A stretch of DNA of 64,000 bases, from NCBI RefSeq assembly GCF_947495725.1, contig NZ_CANLZZ010000004.1:186001-250000 (forward strand), in the 5' to 3' direction. A model generated the notes under the pieces. The model ran no database searches. It was not told where the DNA came from and saw only the letters and a program-made list of their open reading frames with translations. Of the stretch, positions 55,949-64,000 are shown piece after piece. The stretch's first letter is position 1. Each line of letters begins with the position of its first letter. The position numbers and the translations under genes are program-made. This DNA comes from an uncultured Lutibacter sp. (GTDB lineage Bacteria; Bacteroidota; Bacteroidia; Flavobacteriales; Flavobacteriaceae).

Positions 55949-56842
55949 TTAATTAACTCTTTTAAATACTTCTGTTCCGTTTTTTGAGTCAACATTTAAA
56001 TTTCCTTGAGCATCAACTTGTAATAATTGTGGTTGTTTAAAAGCCGCCCATTTTATAATATATATACTAGATTTTGATGTTTTATAAATTGTTGCGAATT
56101 GAAAGTTTTCGTCACCTCCAATAACAGAATATTCATCACCATCTTTAGTTATGGTGCTTCTCCCCCAATTTCCAAAAGTATAACTACCTTCTAAATTAAC
56201 ATTTATATTTTTAACTTCTAGTTCTTTCTTTTTTAACACAGCGGTTGCCTCTTTTTTAATTTTAACCGGTTTTTCTTTTGCTTTTTCAATTTCCTTTTTA
56301 GGAGCTTTTTCAACAATTGCTTTACTTTCTGCTTCAACTACTTTTACAACCTTTTTCGGACTTTCTTTAATTTGTTCAACTTCTTGTTTAACAATTGTTT
56401 TTTGAAGTGGTTCGTACTTGTAATTTAAAGCCTCAATATCTTCAAATGCTTTTCTAATAACACCGTGATAAGCCTTTTTAAAATCTTTGTCTTTTGTTTT
56501 TGCTTCTTTTGTAACGAATACCGCTGTATTTGTACAATCAAGTAATTGAATAACAATTCGAGTACTTAAAAAAGCCGGAATTGTTTTTATTTTAACTTTT
56601 AAGGCTAAACACCTATCCAATGCTAAATCTTCAGGATAAGATTCGTCCGTAAATAATGCTGTAAAACCTGCTCTTTCAAATAAAAATTTAGTTAATGAAT
56701 TTACTTGATAACTATCCTCTTCATTTTGGAATTCAAATTGTTTTGGAACTAACACGTATTTGTAATTATTAATATTTTTTTGAGCAAATAATGCGCTAAT
56801 AGTTAATAATAAAAAGGATACTACTAAAAATGATTTTTTCAT
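55949..56842 (-). CDS. Exported protein with charged linker, function unknown
   Basis: With the ATG at 56842 the product has 297 residues and a signal peptide ending near LFAQ (20-21). An N-terminal alpha/beta domain (about 22-150; YVLVPKQFEFQNEEDSYQVNSLTKFLFERAGF) is followed by a Lys/Glu/Val-rich linker (about 150-220) and a small beta domain (INVNLEGSYTFGNWGRSTITKDGDEYSVIGG... to the end). The upstream in-frame ATG (56875) would overlap the YjjG-like gene and add a non-signal extension. No known function; the layout suggests a periplasmic or peptidoglycan-linked protein. Confidence 0.75.
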   Translation of the reverse strand: MKKSFLVVSFLLLTISALFAQKNINNYKYVLVPKQFEFQNEEDSYQVNSLTKFLFERAGFTALFTDESYPEDLALDRCLALKVKIKTIPAFLSTRIVIQLLDCTNTAVFVTKEAKTKDKDFKKAYHGVIRKAFEDIEALNYKYEPLQKTIVKQEVEQIKESPKKVVKVVEAESKAIVEKAPKKEIEKAKEKPVKIKKEATAVLKKKELEVKNINVNLEGSYTFGNWGRSTITKDGDEYSVIGGDENFQFATIYKTSKSSIYIIKWAAFKQPQLLQVDAQGNLNVDSKNGTEVFKRVN

Positions 56843-56852
56843 TTGATTATTT

Positions 56853-57536
56853 TTATAAATATTTTTTAATTTCATATAAATTGTTTACCGATTTAATGTT
56901 TTCGGAAACTGGATGGTTGCTAAAATTACAAAAAATAACATCGAGACCAACATTTTTTGCTCCCATTATATCGGCCTCCCAATTATCGCCAATCATAATT
57001 GACTCCTTAGATTGCGCATTTGCTATTTTTAATGCTTGATTAAAAATTATAGGGTTTGGTTTTTTAACACCTACTTCTTCGGAAGTAATTATTTTACTAA
57101 AATACTTTTGTAAACCCGACTTTTTAATTTTTTCATGTTGAACTTCATTAAAGCCATTTGTAATTATATGCATTGAATAATTAGGCATTAAATAATCTAA
57201 AATTTCAAACGTACCATCAAACAAATAATTATTTAGAGGTAAATGATCAATATAATCGATTGCTAAACTATTGATGGTTTGATTACTGACTTCAAATTTT
57301 ATTTTGGTAAATGTTTCTTTTAAACGTCCATAGCGTAAGTCTTCTTTTGAAACACGTTCTTCTCTATACATTTTCCAATATTTTTGATTAATTGGCCTGT
57401 AGTAATTAGCAAATTTTTGGAAATCTATGTTTAGTTTGTGTTTTTGAAATATAGACTTAAATGCTAAATCGGAATTTGTTTCAAAATCCCATAAGGTATG
57501 ATCTAAATCGAAAAAAATGTGGTTGATATTATTCAT
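56853..57536 (-). CDS. yjjG: YjjG-family HAD phosphatase (noncanonical pyrimidine nucleotidase)
   Basis: The 227-residue HAD hydrolase has motif I FFDLDHTLWDF, a helical cap, motif II IITNGF, motif III lysine in SEEVGVKKPNP and motif IV IMIGDNWEADIMGAKNVG. YjjG-type enzymes dephosphorylate noncanonical pyrimidine nucleotides and so clean the pool. It lies 10 bp upstream of the exported protein on the same strand. Confidence 0.9.
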   Translation of the reverse strand: MNNINHIFFDLDHTLWDFETNSDLAFKSIFQKHKLNIDFQKFANYYRPINQKYWKMYREERVSKEDLRYGRLKETFTKIKFEVSNQTINSLAIDYIDHLPLNNYLFDGTFEILDYLMPNYSMHIITNGFNEVQHEKIKKSGLQKYFSKIITSEEVGVKKPNPIIFNQALKIANAQSKESIMIGDNWEADIMGAKNVGLDVIFCNFSNHPVSENIKSVNNLYEIKKYL

Positions 57537-57593
57537 CTTGTAAAAATACTATAAAATTAAACAGTTTTCAAAGTTCGAATTTTATTATTGTCT

Positions 57594-57601
57594 TATATTT
57601 G
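57594..57601 (+). promoter_or_regulatory. Candidate -7 element before the polysaccharide genes
   Basis: TATATTTG matches TAnnTTTG, 57 nt before the flippase ATG. No TTG at the proper distance. Confidence 0.3.
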
Positions 57602-57658
57602 AATTTGAAAAACTACCAAAATTAGGAATCTTTTCAATAATTAATTCTAACAAAATAA

Positions 57659-59191
57659 ATGCCCTCAGCCACATATAAAAACAACACTATTATTAAAAAT
57701 ACAGGGCTTCTATATGTAAGGATGTTCTTTACTTTGGCTGTTTCATTATTTACCTCTCGAATTATTTTAAATACTTTAGGAGTAATAGATTTTGGGTTAT
57801 TTAATGTTGTTGGAAGTGTAATTTCAACTTTTCTCTTTATCAACATGTCAATGGCCGCAACTACTCAGCGCTTTTTGTCTTTTGAATTAGGTAAAGGAAA
57901 TCATGAAAAACTAATTCAGTTATTTAGTTCTGTTTTAAATATACATATTGTAATTGCATTATTAATTTTAATTTTAGCAGAAACCTTAGGTCTTTGGTTT
58001 CTATATAATAAATTAAATATTCCAAATGATAGATTATCTGCTTCTCTTTGGGTATATCAATTTTCAGTATTCTCTGCTTTAATAGCAATTATTCAAGTTC
58101 CATATAATGCTTCAATAAAATCACATGAAAAAATGGGGGTTATAGCATATTTTAGTATAATAGAGGTTTCGTTAAACTTAATACTTGTTTATATACTTAC
58201 TTTAATTGAATATGATAAACTTAAACTATATGCAATTCTTGTTTTTCTATTAAAACTTGGGGTTGCCTATGGCTATAGAGTATATTGTAAAAAATCGTTT
58301 AGTGAATGTCATTACAAATTTTATTTTAATAAGGAATTATACAAACAACTAATTTCATATTCTGGATGGAGTTTATTTGGAAATATTTCAGTTATAGCCA
58401 AAGGTCATGCCGTTAATATTTTACTCAATCTATTTTATGGGCCAATTTTGAATGCAGCTATGGGTATTGCCAACCAAGTTAGCAATGCAATTAATTCATT
58501 TTTTTTAAATTTTCAAATGGCAGCTAATCCTCAAATTATAAAATCTTATGCTTCTAAGGAAATAGATTTTATGATGAATTTAATTTATAGAAGCTCCAAA
58601 TTTTCTTTTTTATTATTATTTCTCTTATCTCTTCCTGTACTAATTGAAACAAATTATATTCTTAAATTATGGCTAGGAATCGTTCCTGAATTTGCTGTTA
58701 TTTTTACTTTTTTAGGGATTATAAATATTTTGGTTGACAGTATTTCTGGATCATTAATAACAGCGGCGCATGCTTCTGGAAGAATAAAAAATTATCAAAT
58801 AATTGTTGGAAGCAGCCTTATTTTAAGTTTGCCTATTTCATACCTTTTTTTAAAACTAGGATATAAGCCCGAAATAACGTTATATATTGGAATTTTCACA
58901 TCAATTGTAGCACTATTTTTAAGACTAATTATTTTAAAGAATCTTATAAATATTTCAATTAAAAAATTCATATCACAAGTATTGTTAAAAATACTTTACA
59001 TTATTATTTTTTCAGTTATTTTACCATTATTTTTAAAGTTAAATCTTGATGAAGGATTTATGAGGTTCGCTATAGTTACGGTATCTTCAATAATTTGTAT
59101 TGTCCTAACTATTAATGCAATTGGCATTAATAAAGAAGAAAAAACATTAATAAAGAACTCAATAAGGTTTTTATTGAAAAATGAAAAATAA
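57659..59191 (+). CDS. Wzx-type polysaccharide flippase (MOP superfamily)
   Basis: The 510-residue membrane protein has about 12-14 hydrophobic helices and the MOP/polysaccharide_synt pattern (NTGLLYVRMFFTLAVSLFTSRIILNTLGVIDFGLFNVVGSV; SMAATTQRFLSFELGKG). It would flip lipid-linked oligosaccharide units across the inner membrane. It begins an operon: the next gene overlaps by 11 bp and the third by 8 bp. AT content is very high. Confidence 0.9.
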   Translation: MPSATYKNNTIIKNTGLLYVRMFFTLAVSLFTSRIILNTLGVIDFGLFNVVGSVISTFLFINMSMAATTQRFLSFELGKGNHEKLIQLFSSVLNIHIVIALLILILAETLGLWFLYNKLNIPNDRLSASLWVYQFSVFSALIAIIQVPYNASIKSHEKMGVIAYFSIIEVSLNLILVYILTLIEYDKLKLYAILVFLLKLGVAYGYRVYCKKSFSECHYKFYFNKELYKQLISYSGWSLFGNISVIAKGHAVNILLNLFYGPILNAAMGIANQVSNAINSFFLNFQMAANPQIIKSYASKEIDFMMNLIYRSSKFSFLLLFLLSLPVLIETNYILKLWLGIVPEFAVIFTFLGIINILVDSISGSLITAAHASGRIKNYQIIVGSSLILSLPISYLFLKLGYKPEITLYIGIFTSIVALFLRLIILKNLINISIKKFISQVLLKILYIIIFSVILPLFLKLNLDEGFMRFAIVTVSSIICIVLTINAIGINKEEKTLIKNSIRFLLKNEK

Positions 59192-60317
59192 ATCAGCAAT
59201 AAAAAAAATTGGTATTTTAACACTTCCATTAAATCTAAATTATGGAGGAATTATTCAAGCCTATGCCCTACTCACCTATATATCTTCTTTAGGGCATAAT
59301 GTTGAATTTATTAATTTAAAAATAAGACCTTCTTTTTCATTTCCTTATAAACTAAGAAATTTTTTGTACAAAGTTTATTTTAACAAGTTCTATATTGATC
59401 GAATAAAAACAACTGTTGAATTACCTATTCAAAAATTTAAAGATGAAAATATAAACCCAAAAACTTCTGTAATTAGTTCAATTGAGAAATTAAATAATAT
59501 AAATCAATACAATTATTCTGCTTTTATAGTTGGAAGTGATCAAGTTTGGAGATTCGAATATTCTAAAAATTTCAAAAAAACTTTTTTTCTTGATTTTATT
59601 AAAAATAAAAAAATAAAAAAAATAGCATATGCCGCTTCATTCGGCAATAATGAATGGGTAAACCATAATTATACAGTAGAAATAAAAAACTTATTGAATA
59701 AATTTAACAAAATTTCTGTTAGGGAAGATTCAGCGGTTAAAATTTGTAAGGATATTTTCTCTGTTTATTCAGAATTAAATCTAGACCCAGCTCTATTACT
59801 AAAAAAAGAAGACTATATAAATATTATCAATAAAACTCAACCATCTTTAAAATTTGGAAATATTTATACATATATATTAGATGATACACAATGTAAAAAC
59901 GAAATCATACATTTGGCAGAACAAAATTTAGGTTTAAAATCATTTTCAGTCAATTTTGGTAATAAATATAAAACATTACCAAAAAACGAGATGATTAAAT
60001 ACCAACACTCTTCTGTTGAGGATTGGATTAAAGGTTTTTATCAATGTGATTTTGTAATTACTGATTCTTACCATGGTACAATTTTCTCTATATTATTTAA
60101 TAAACCCTTTATTGCTATTGGAAATTCTAATAGAGGACTCACTAGATTTACATCACTTTTAAAACTATTTAATTTAGAAAACCGATTTGTTTCAACGACC
60201 AATCAATTAGATGAAAAATTATTAAAATCTAATATAGATTTTACTTCTGTTAATAAAATTCTAGAAGATCAAAGATTAAAATCTTTTAATTTTATAAAAG
60301 AAGCTTTAAATGAATAA
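59181..60317 (+). CDS. Polysaccharide pyruvyl transferase-family protein
   Basis: The 378-residue protein matches the polysaccharide pyruvyl transferase family: ILTLPLNLNYGGIIQAYAL at the N terminus, FIVGSDQVWRFEYSKNFKKTFFLDFI, SVREDSA, and DSYHGTIFSILFNKPFIAIGN near the C terminus. It would add a pyruvyl ketal (or a similar group) to sugars of the exported polysaccharide. It overlaps both neighbours, so it is in one operon with the flippase and the GT2 gene. Confidence 0.88.
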   Translation: MKNKSAIKKIGILTLPLNLNYGGIIQAYALLTYISSLGHNVEFINLKIRPSFSFPYKLRNFLYKVYFNKFYIDRIKTTVELPIQKFKDENINPKTSVISSIEKLNNINQYNYSAFIVGSDQVWRFEYSKNFKKTFFLDFIKNKKIKKIAYAASFGNNEWVNHNYTVEIKNLLNKFNKISVREDSAVKICKDIFSVYSELNLDPALLLKKEDYINIINKTQPSLKFGNIYTYILDDTQCKNEIIHLAEQNLGLKSFSVNFGNKYKTLPKNEMIKYQHSSVEDWIKGFYQCDFVITDSYHGTIFSILFNKPFIAIGNSNRGLTRFTSLLKLFNLENRFVSTTNQLDEKLLKSNIDFTSVNKILEDQRLKSFNFIKEALNE

Positions 60318-61359
60318 TCTTACACCATTAATATCAATAATAATTCCTATTTACAACGCAGAAAAACATCTAAAGAAATGTATTTCAAGTGTTTTAAATC
60401 AAACTTATGATAATTTTGAATTAATATTAGTAAACGACGGCTCAACTGATAACTCAAGCTTAATATGCAATAATTTTGAGAAACTAGATAAACGAATTAA
60501 AATTACTTCTCAAAAAAATAAAGGAGTTTCTTCAGCCAGAAATATTGGAATTAATGAAGCAAAAGGAGAATATATTTGCTTTGTGGATGCTGATGATTGG
60601 GTTACCAAAAACTATTTAAGCCATTTTAACCTAAAAATTGATATTGATTTACAAATTCAAAGTGTAAGAATTTGGCATGAAATTGATAATAGAATTAAAG
60701 ATGTTAAATTCTCAAAACAAAAATTATATAAAAATTCTCAAATAATTGAAGTTATAGAAATTGCCGAAAGAAATGAATTAATAAGAAGCCCATGGATAAA
60801 GCTCTTTAAGACAAGTATTATTAAGGATAATAATATTAAGTTCAACTCTAATATTTCTTATGGCGAAGATTATATTTTTGTCTTAAATTATTTAATGTTC
60901 ATTTCATCTATCTACATTATTGACAAAGTCAATTACATATATGCCCAAAGAAAAAATAATTCATTATCTAAAAAATATATCTCATATGAAGAAAGATTCA
61001 ATTTTTTTAAAGAATTAAATTTATTGAGAAAAAAACCAATTAATTCATTTTATTTTCCTTCAAATTCATATTTACATTTTATTAATCAAAAAAATACTCA
61101 TTACTTAACGAACCTAATTATAGGTATATATGATAAAAGAAGTAATTTTAACAGACATGACCGCTTGATTAAATTAAGAGAATTAAAGCCTAAATTGATT
61201 ACTTATTATTATTCCAAAGAACTCAACATATTACAAAAACTATCATGGTTCTTTCTTAAATTATTTCCCGTTATAATTGCTGATTTAATAATTAACACTT
61301 CAAGGGTATTTTATTTAATTTTATTAAGATTTTTACGTTTATTTAAAACTTCTTTATAA
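60310..61359 (+). CDS. Glycosyltransferase family 2
   Basis: The 349-residue protein has an N-terminal GT-A domain: ISIIIPIYNAEKHLKKCISSVLNQTYDNFELILVNDGSTDNS and the DxD-type motif FVDADDWV. A C-terminal region of about 120 residues ends in a hydrophobic segment near the membrane. It would transfer a sugar onto the lipid-linked repeat unit. Its last 49 bp overlap the convergent GT4 gene. Confidence 0.92.
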   Translation: MNNLTPLISIIIPIYNAEKHLKKCISSVLNQTYDNFELILVNDGSTDNSSLICNNFEKLDKRIKITSQKNKGVSSARNIGINEAKGEYICFVDADDWVTKNYLSHFNLKIDIDLQIQSVRIWHEIDNRIKDVKFSKQKLYKNSQIIEVIEIAERNELIRSPWIKLFKTSIIKDNNIKFNSNISYGEDYIFVLNYLMFISSIYIIDKVNYIYAQRKNNSLSKKYISYEERFNFFKELNLLRKKPINSFYFPSNSYLHFINQKNTHYLTNLIIGIYDKRSNFNRHDRLIKLRELKPKLITYYYSKELNILQKLSWFFLKLFPVIIADLIINTSRVFYLILLRFLRLFKTSL

Positions 61360-62495
61360 ATTTTAAAAAACTGAAAGCCAACACTTTCATAACTATATCT
61401 TTTAATTGCACTTGCAGAAATACTTTCTCTATCATAAAAAGATAAATTATTTATCATTCTTTCCAATTCATAAAGTAATTGTTTTTCGTTCCCTTGTTCA
61501 ACCAAAACTCCATTTTTTTTAGAAATCATTTCATTTATCCCTCCAACATCGGAAGACAAAACAGGCAGTCCACAAGCTAAAGCTTCAATAATTACACAAG
61601 GTAAGTTTTCGAAATTACTAAACAATAAAAACAAATGATTTCTTTGAAGTATTAATGCTATCTCTTCTGCTGATTTATTTTGCTCTATTGAATAAAAACT
61701 ATCACTCAAATTTATATTTATCGCGTATTGAACTATAGATTCAATTTTACCATCAGTAACTATGTTCAATATAAAATCTTGTCTAATTTTACTCAGTTTA
61801 CCAATAACATTAATTATTCCCTTTACATTTTTATGCTCCTCTTTCAATGAAGAAATATGGACAATATTTATCTTATTATTGTTTTTTGACTCCTTAAATT
61901 TAAAATAATTAGTATTTATAACGTTAGGTACAACTCTATAACTCCCCTTAAGTCCAAGTCTCTTCATCGAGTTTTCTAAGTCTTTTGATACTGGGCAAAT
62001 AATCTCAGCCTTTTTTGAAATTCTATTTATTATGATTTTTTCAATAAAACTAAAATTCGATGAACTAGTTGATAAATATGATGTGCTATGCTCTGTAATT
62101 ACAATTGGAATATTGTACTTTTTATTTAAATAAACTGCAAATAATCCAGCAGGAAAAATCACATTCAAATGAAGAATATCTATATTTATTCTTTCAGAAA
62201 TAATTGCTTCAAAACCTTTAAGAAAAGCTTTATGTTGGCGCTGCTTTTTTCTATATGTAGAAACAATTGAAGAAGAATTTATTTTCTTATAATAGACTGT
62301 AATTTCTTTTAAACCTTCATTATTATTCTTTGAAACAATAAAGCTACTATTCTGATTTCTACTCTGTGTTTGCAAACAAAACACATTACAATACTTAGAA
62401 ACAGCCTTGGCATGTTGTTGAACAAAATTTCCATTAAATGGGAGTACTTTGTTTGGATACCAAGAATTAATAAATAAAACATTAATTTTGTTCAT
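61311..62495 (-). CDS. Glycosyltransferase family 4
   Basis: The 394-residue GT-B enzyme has the N-terminal pattern VLFINSWYPNKVLPFNGNFVQQHAKAV, VITEHSTSY, and the C-terminal donor site SNFENLPCVIIEALACGLPVLSSDVGGINEMI with the E-x7-E motif. It likely uses a nucleotide-sugar to extend the glycan. It lies on the opposite strand to the operon, tail to tail with the GT2 gene. Confidence 0.93.
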   Translation of the reverse strand: MNKINVLFINSWYPNKVLPFNGNFVQQHAKAVSKYCNVFCLQTQSRNQNSSFIVSKNNNEGLKEITVYYKKINSSSIVSTYRKKQRQHKAFLKGFEAIISERINIDILHLNVIFPAGLFAVYLNKKYNIPIVITEHSTSYLSTSSSNFSFIEKIIINRISKKAEIICPVSKDLENSMKRLGLKGSYRVVPNVINTNYFKFKESKNNNKINIVHISSLKEEHKNVKGIINVIGKLSKIRQDFILNIVTDGKIESIVQYAININLSDSFYSIEQNKSAEEIALILQRNHLFLLFSNFENLPCVIIEALACGLPVLSSDVGGINEMISKKNGVLVEQGNEKQLLYELERMINNLSFYDRESISASAIKRYSYESVGFQFFKIYKEVLNKRKNLNKIK

Positions 62496-62571
62496 ATAAA
62501 GACTTAAAAACAGTTTATAAAGTTAAATTAATCTTTTTTATACCAAAGAGATTTTATTTAAAAAGATTCCT

Positions 62572-63375
62572 ATGAACAAACTTCAAAAAATACAAAAAGC
62601 TTTATTATTACTTCTAAAAAAACCAAGTCTAATAAATTTAATACTTAATAGTGACTATAAGTGGGAAGGAAAATTAAAGAAAAATTCTCAACCGAAAACG
62701 CTACCTATAATTAAAATAAATGATTTAATTACATTAAACAATGAAGTTCTCAATACGGTGACTTTTTTAGGAGGAGGATCAATGCCTACTGATATTTTAT
62801 TACTAAAAGGATTGGCTAAACGATTTAAAAACTGCTCCTATTTTGAAATTGGTACTTGGAGGGGAGAAAGTGTTATAAATGTTGCTGATGTGGCTAAAGA
62901 GTGCTACACGTTGAATTTATCTAAAGAAGAAATTTTAAATAATAATCTTTCAATAAAATATGCCAATTTGCATGGGGTTTTATCAAAGAAGAATAAAGGT
63001 ATAAAACATCTTTATGGTAACTCTTTAAATTTTGATTTTAAAAAACTTAACAAAAAATTTGACCTAGTTTTCATTGATGGAAATCACACTTACGAATATA
63101 TAAAGAATGACACCAAAAATATATTTAAACACCTAATTCATGAAAACTCAATAGTGGTTTGGCATGACTATGCTTATCATCCAGAAATGATAAGGCCTGA
63201 AGTATTATGCGGTATTCTTGATGGTATTCCTAATCAAAATAAAAATAACTTATATCATGTTTCAAATACAATGTGCGCTATTTATATTAATGAAAATTTG
63301 AAAGCAACTTCATTTGAATCACCAGTTAAACCAATATTAAAGTTTAAAGTTCAAATTGAAACATCTAAATTTTAA
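62572..63375 (+). CDS. Class I SAM methyltransferase-like protein
   Basis: The 267-residue protein has a central Rossmann-type core: YFEIGTWRGESVINVADVAKECYTL (SAM motif I), KFDLVFIDGNHTYEYIKNDTKNIF (motif IV-V) and VVWHDYAYHPE. This is the Methyltransf_24-like pattern often present in polysaccharide loci. A sugar O-methyltransferase is a fair guess. The N-terminal ~80 residues are not similar to a known domain. It ends convergent (4-bp overlap) with the next gene. Confidence 0.75.
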   Translation: MNKLQKIQKALLLLLKKPSLINLILNSDYKWEGKLKKNSQPKTLPIIKINDLITLNNEVLNTVTFLGGGSMPTDILLLKGLAKRFKNCSYFEIGTWRGESVINVADVAKECYTLNLSKEEILNNNLSIKYANLHGVLSKKNKGIKHLYGNSLNFDFKKLNKKFDLVFIDGNHTYEYIKNDTKNIFKHLIHENSIVVWHDYAYHPEMIRPEVLCGILDGIPNQNKNNLYHVSNTMCAIYINENLKATSFESPVKPILKFKVQIETSKF

Positions 63376-64000
63376 ATTCTTTTTTGTTTATATAAATAAT
63401 ACAATTCTTTCTTTCCGCCAAAACTCTTATAAAAATCGGCTATACCATCAATCATTGAACCTTCAAAATCTAAAGTTTTATTTGAAGAAATTTTATCTTT
63501 AATCAAACTATCTATAATTGAGCTAGTAACTTGTTTGTTTTTCCCTTCATCTGTTACAACAGAAAACAGATATGTAATTCTACTTTTACTTTCTAAAAAC
63601 AATACTCCTCCCAAAATACTTCCATCATTTCTTTCAATTCCAGTTATAAATCCGTTCTTTTTCTTTAAAGCATAAAAAGCTAGTTTTTTCAACTTTAAAT
63701 AATCATCATTATTAATATTTAAATATGAATAATATCTTTTGCCTATTTCAATTAATGATTGAATATTAACTTCTTTAATTGAAAGATTATTTCTATAACC
63801 TTGTTTTACGCGATTTTTTCTATCAGCTCTATATTCTTTATAAACCTCCTCATAACTCCTATTTAAAGGCAAAATATAATTTACTCTTTCTGTAATATTT
63901 TTATGTTTAAAAACATTTCCTGAATTAAACTGAATTGTAATCTTCTTAAATTTTCTTGGAATTGCTTTAATAAAACTAACAATTAATTCTTCTGAAATAG
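63372..64000 (-). CDS. FemAB/GNAT-like acyltransferase (partial, 5' end outside window)
   Basis: The minus-strand frame stays open from the stop at 63372 to the window edge, 209 codons, so the N terminus is missing. An in-frame TTG at 63872 is internal, not the start. The visible part has a FemAB/GNAT-type pattern: LNRSYEEVYKEYRADRKNRVKQGYRN, a long helix, then FITGIERNDGSILGGVLFLESKSRITYLFSVVTDEGKN and LDFEGSMIDGIADFYKSFGGKKELYYLYK. Such enzymes add aminoacyl or acyl groups to cell-envelope sugars. Substrate unknown. Confidence 0.7.
   Translation of the reverse strand, partial: ISEELIVSFIKAIPRKFKKITIQFNSGNVFKHKNITERVNYILPLNRSYEEVYKEYRADRKNRVKQGYRNNLSIKEVNIQSLIEIGKRYYSYLNINNDDYLKLKKLAFYALKKKNGFITGIERNDGSILGGVLFLESKSRITYLFSVVTDEGKNKQVTSSIIDSLIKDKISSNKTLDFEGSMIDGIADFYKSFGGKKELYYLYKQKRI

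Noticed and set aside
57634..57846. Minus-strand open frame over the flippase start
   Set aside because: Antisense to the conserved N-terminal MOP motifs of the flippase; no family similarity.

Overview
The window is chromosomal DNA from a low-GC member of the Bacteroidota, almost certainly family Flavobacteriaceae. Evidence: gliding/type IX secretion genes (gldK, porT), exosortase F with its companion protein, the lipoprotein TamA variant (TamL), a SusC/SusD pair, a short RpoD without region 1.1, and promoters of the Bacteroidota form TTG-N18-21-TAnnTTTG instead of -35/-10 boxes. The genus cannot be fixed from the sequence. No phage, insertion sequence, CRISPR array or rRNA operon was seen.

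Layout. 1-6.1 kb, minus strand: 5' part of gldK (runs off the left edge), a degenerate ureohydrolase-like protein, topA, and an LVIVD-repeat lipoprotein. 6.3-13.6 kb, plus strand: miaB, a sigma-54 activator without a receiver domain, lptE, a TPR-like protein, secG, groES-groEL and apt. A good sigma-54 -24/-12 site lies just before groES, which suggests the activator controls the chaperonin operon. 13.6-15.1 kb, minus: a metallothionein-like lipoprotein, then xrtF and its partner. 15.1-23.0 kb, plus: GAF protein, purH and the rod-shape operon mreBCD-mrdA-rodA. 23.0-25.2 kb, minus: rpsT, tRNA-Glu and proS, preceded by a 352-bp gene-free stretch holding a decayed copy of the rpsT 3' end and a strong hairpin.

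25.3-38.7 kb: a Tyr/Gly/Ser-rich lipoprotein, a FadL-type porin, nfu-menG/ubiE-porT, a SpoU methyltransferase, tamL, fba, accD (zinc ligands lost), rpsO and pnp. 38.8-42.6 kb: an ECF sigma factor coupled to a 63-residue protein and an MscS channel, then rpoD, rpe and a CBS-pair protein. 42.8-45.5 kb: a molybdate uptake operon with a separate tandem-Mop protein. 45.7-52.9 kb: an orphan SusC-SusD-lipoprotein locus with a pair of phased 10-bp repeats upstream. 53.0-57.5 kb: rlmB, a dispersed palindromic repeat, a rhomboid protease, rarA, an unknown exported protein and a YjjG-type phosphatase. 57.7-64.0 kb: a very AT-rich surface polysaccharide region (flippase, pyruvyl transferase, two glycosyltransferases, methyltransferase, FemAB/GNAT-like protein cut by the right edge), the most accessory-looking part.

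Many genes serve the cell envelope: LPS export (LptE), outer-membrane assembly (TamL), T9SS/gliding (GldK, PorT), exosortase, rod elongation, nutrient porins and exported polysaccharide. The rest is conserved housekeeping. Nothing is clearly a new multi-gene system. The best leads are the sigma-54/groESL link, the Cys-rich lipoprotein, the ECF-small protein-MscS operon, the degenerate ureohydrolase beside gldK, and the interleaved divergent promoters of tamL.
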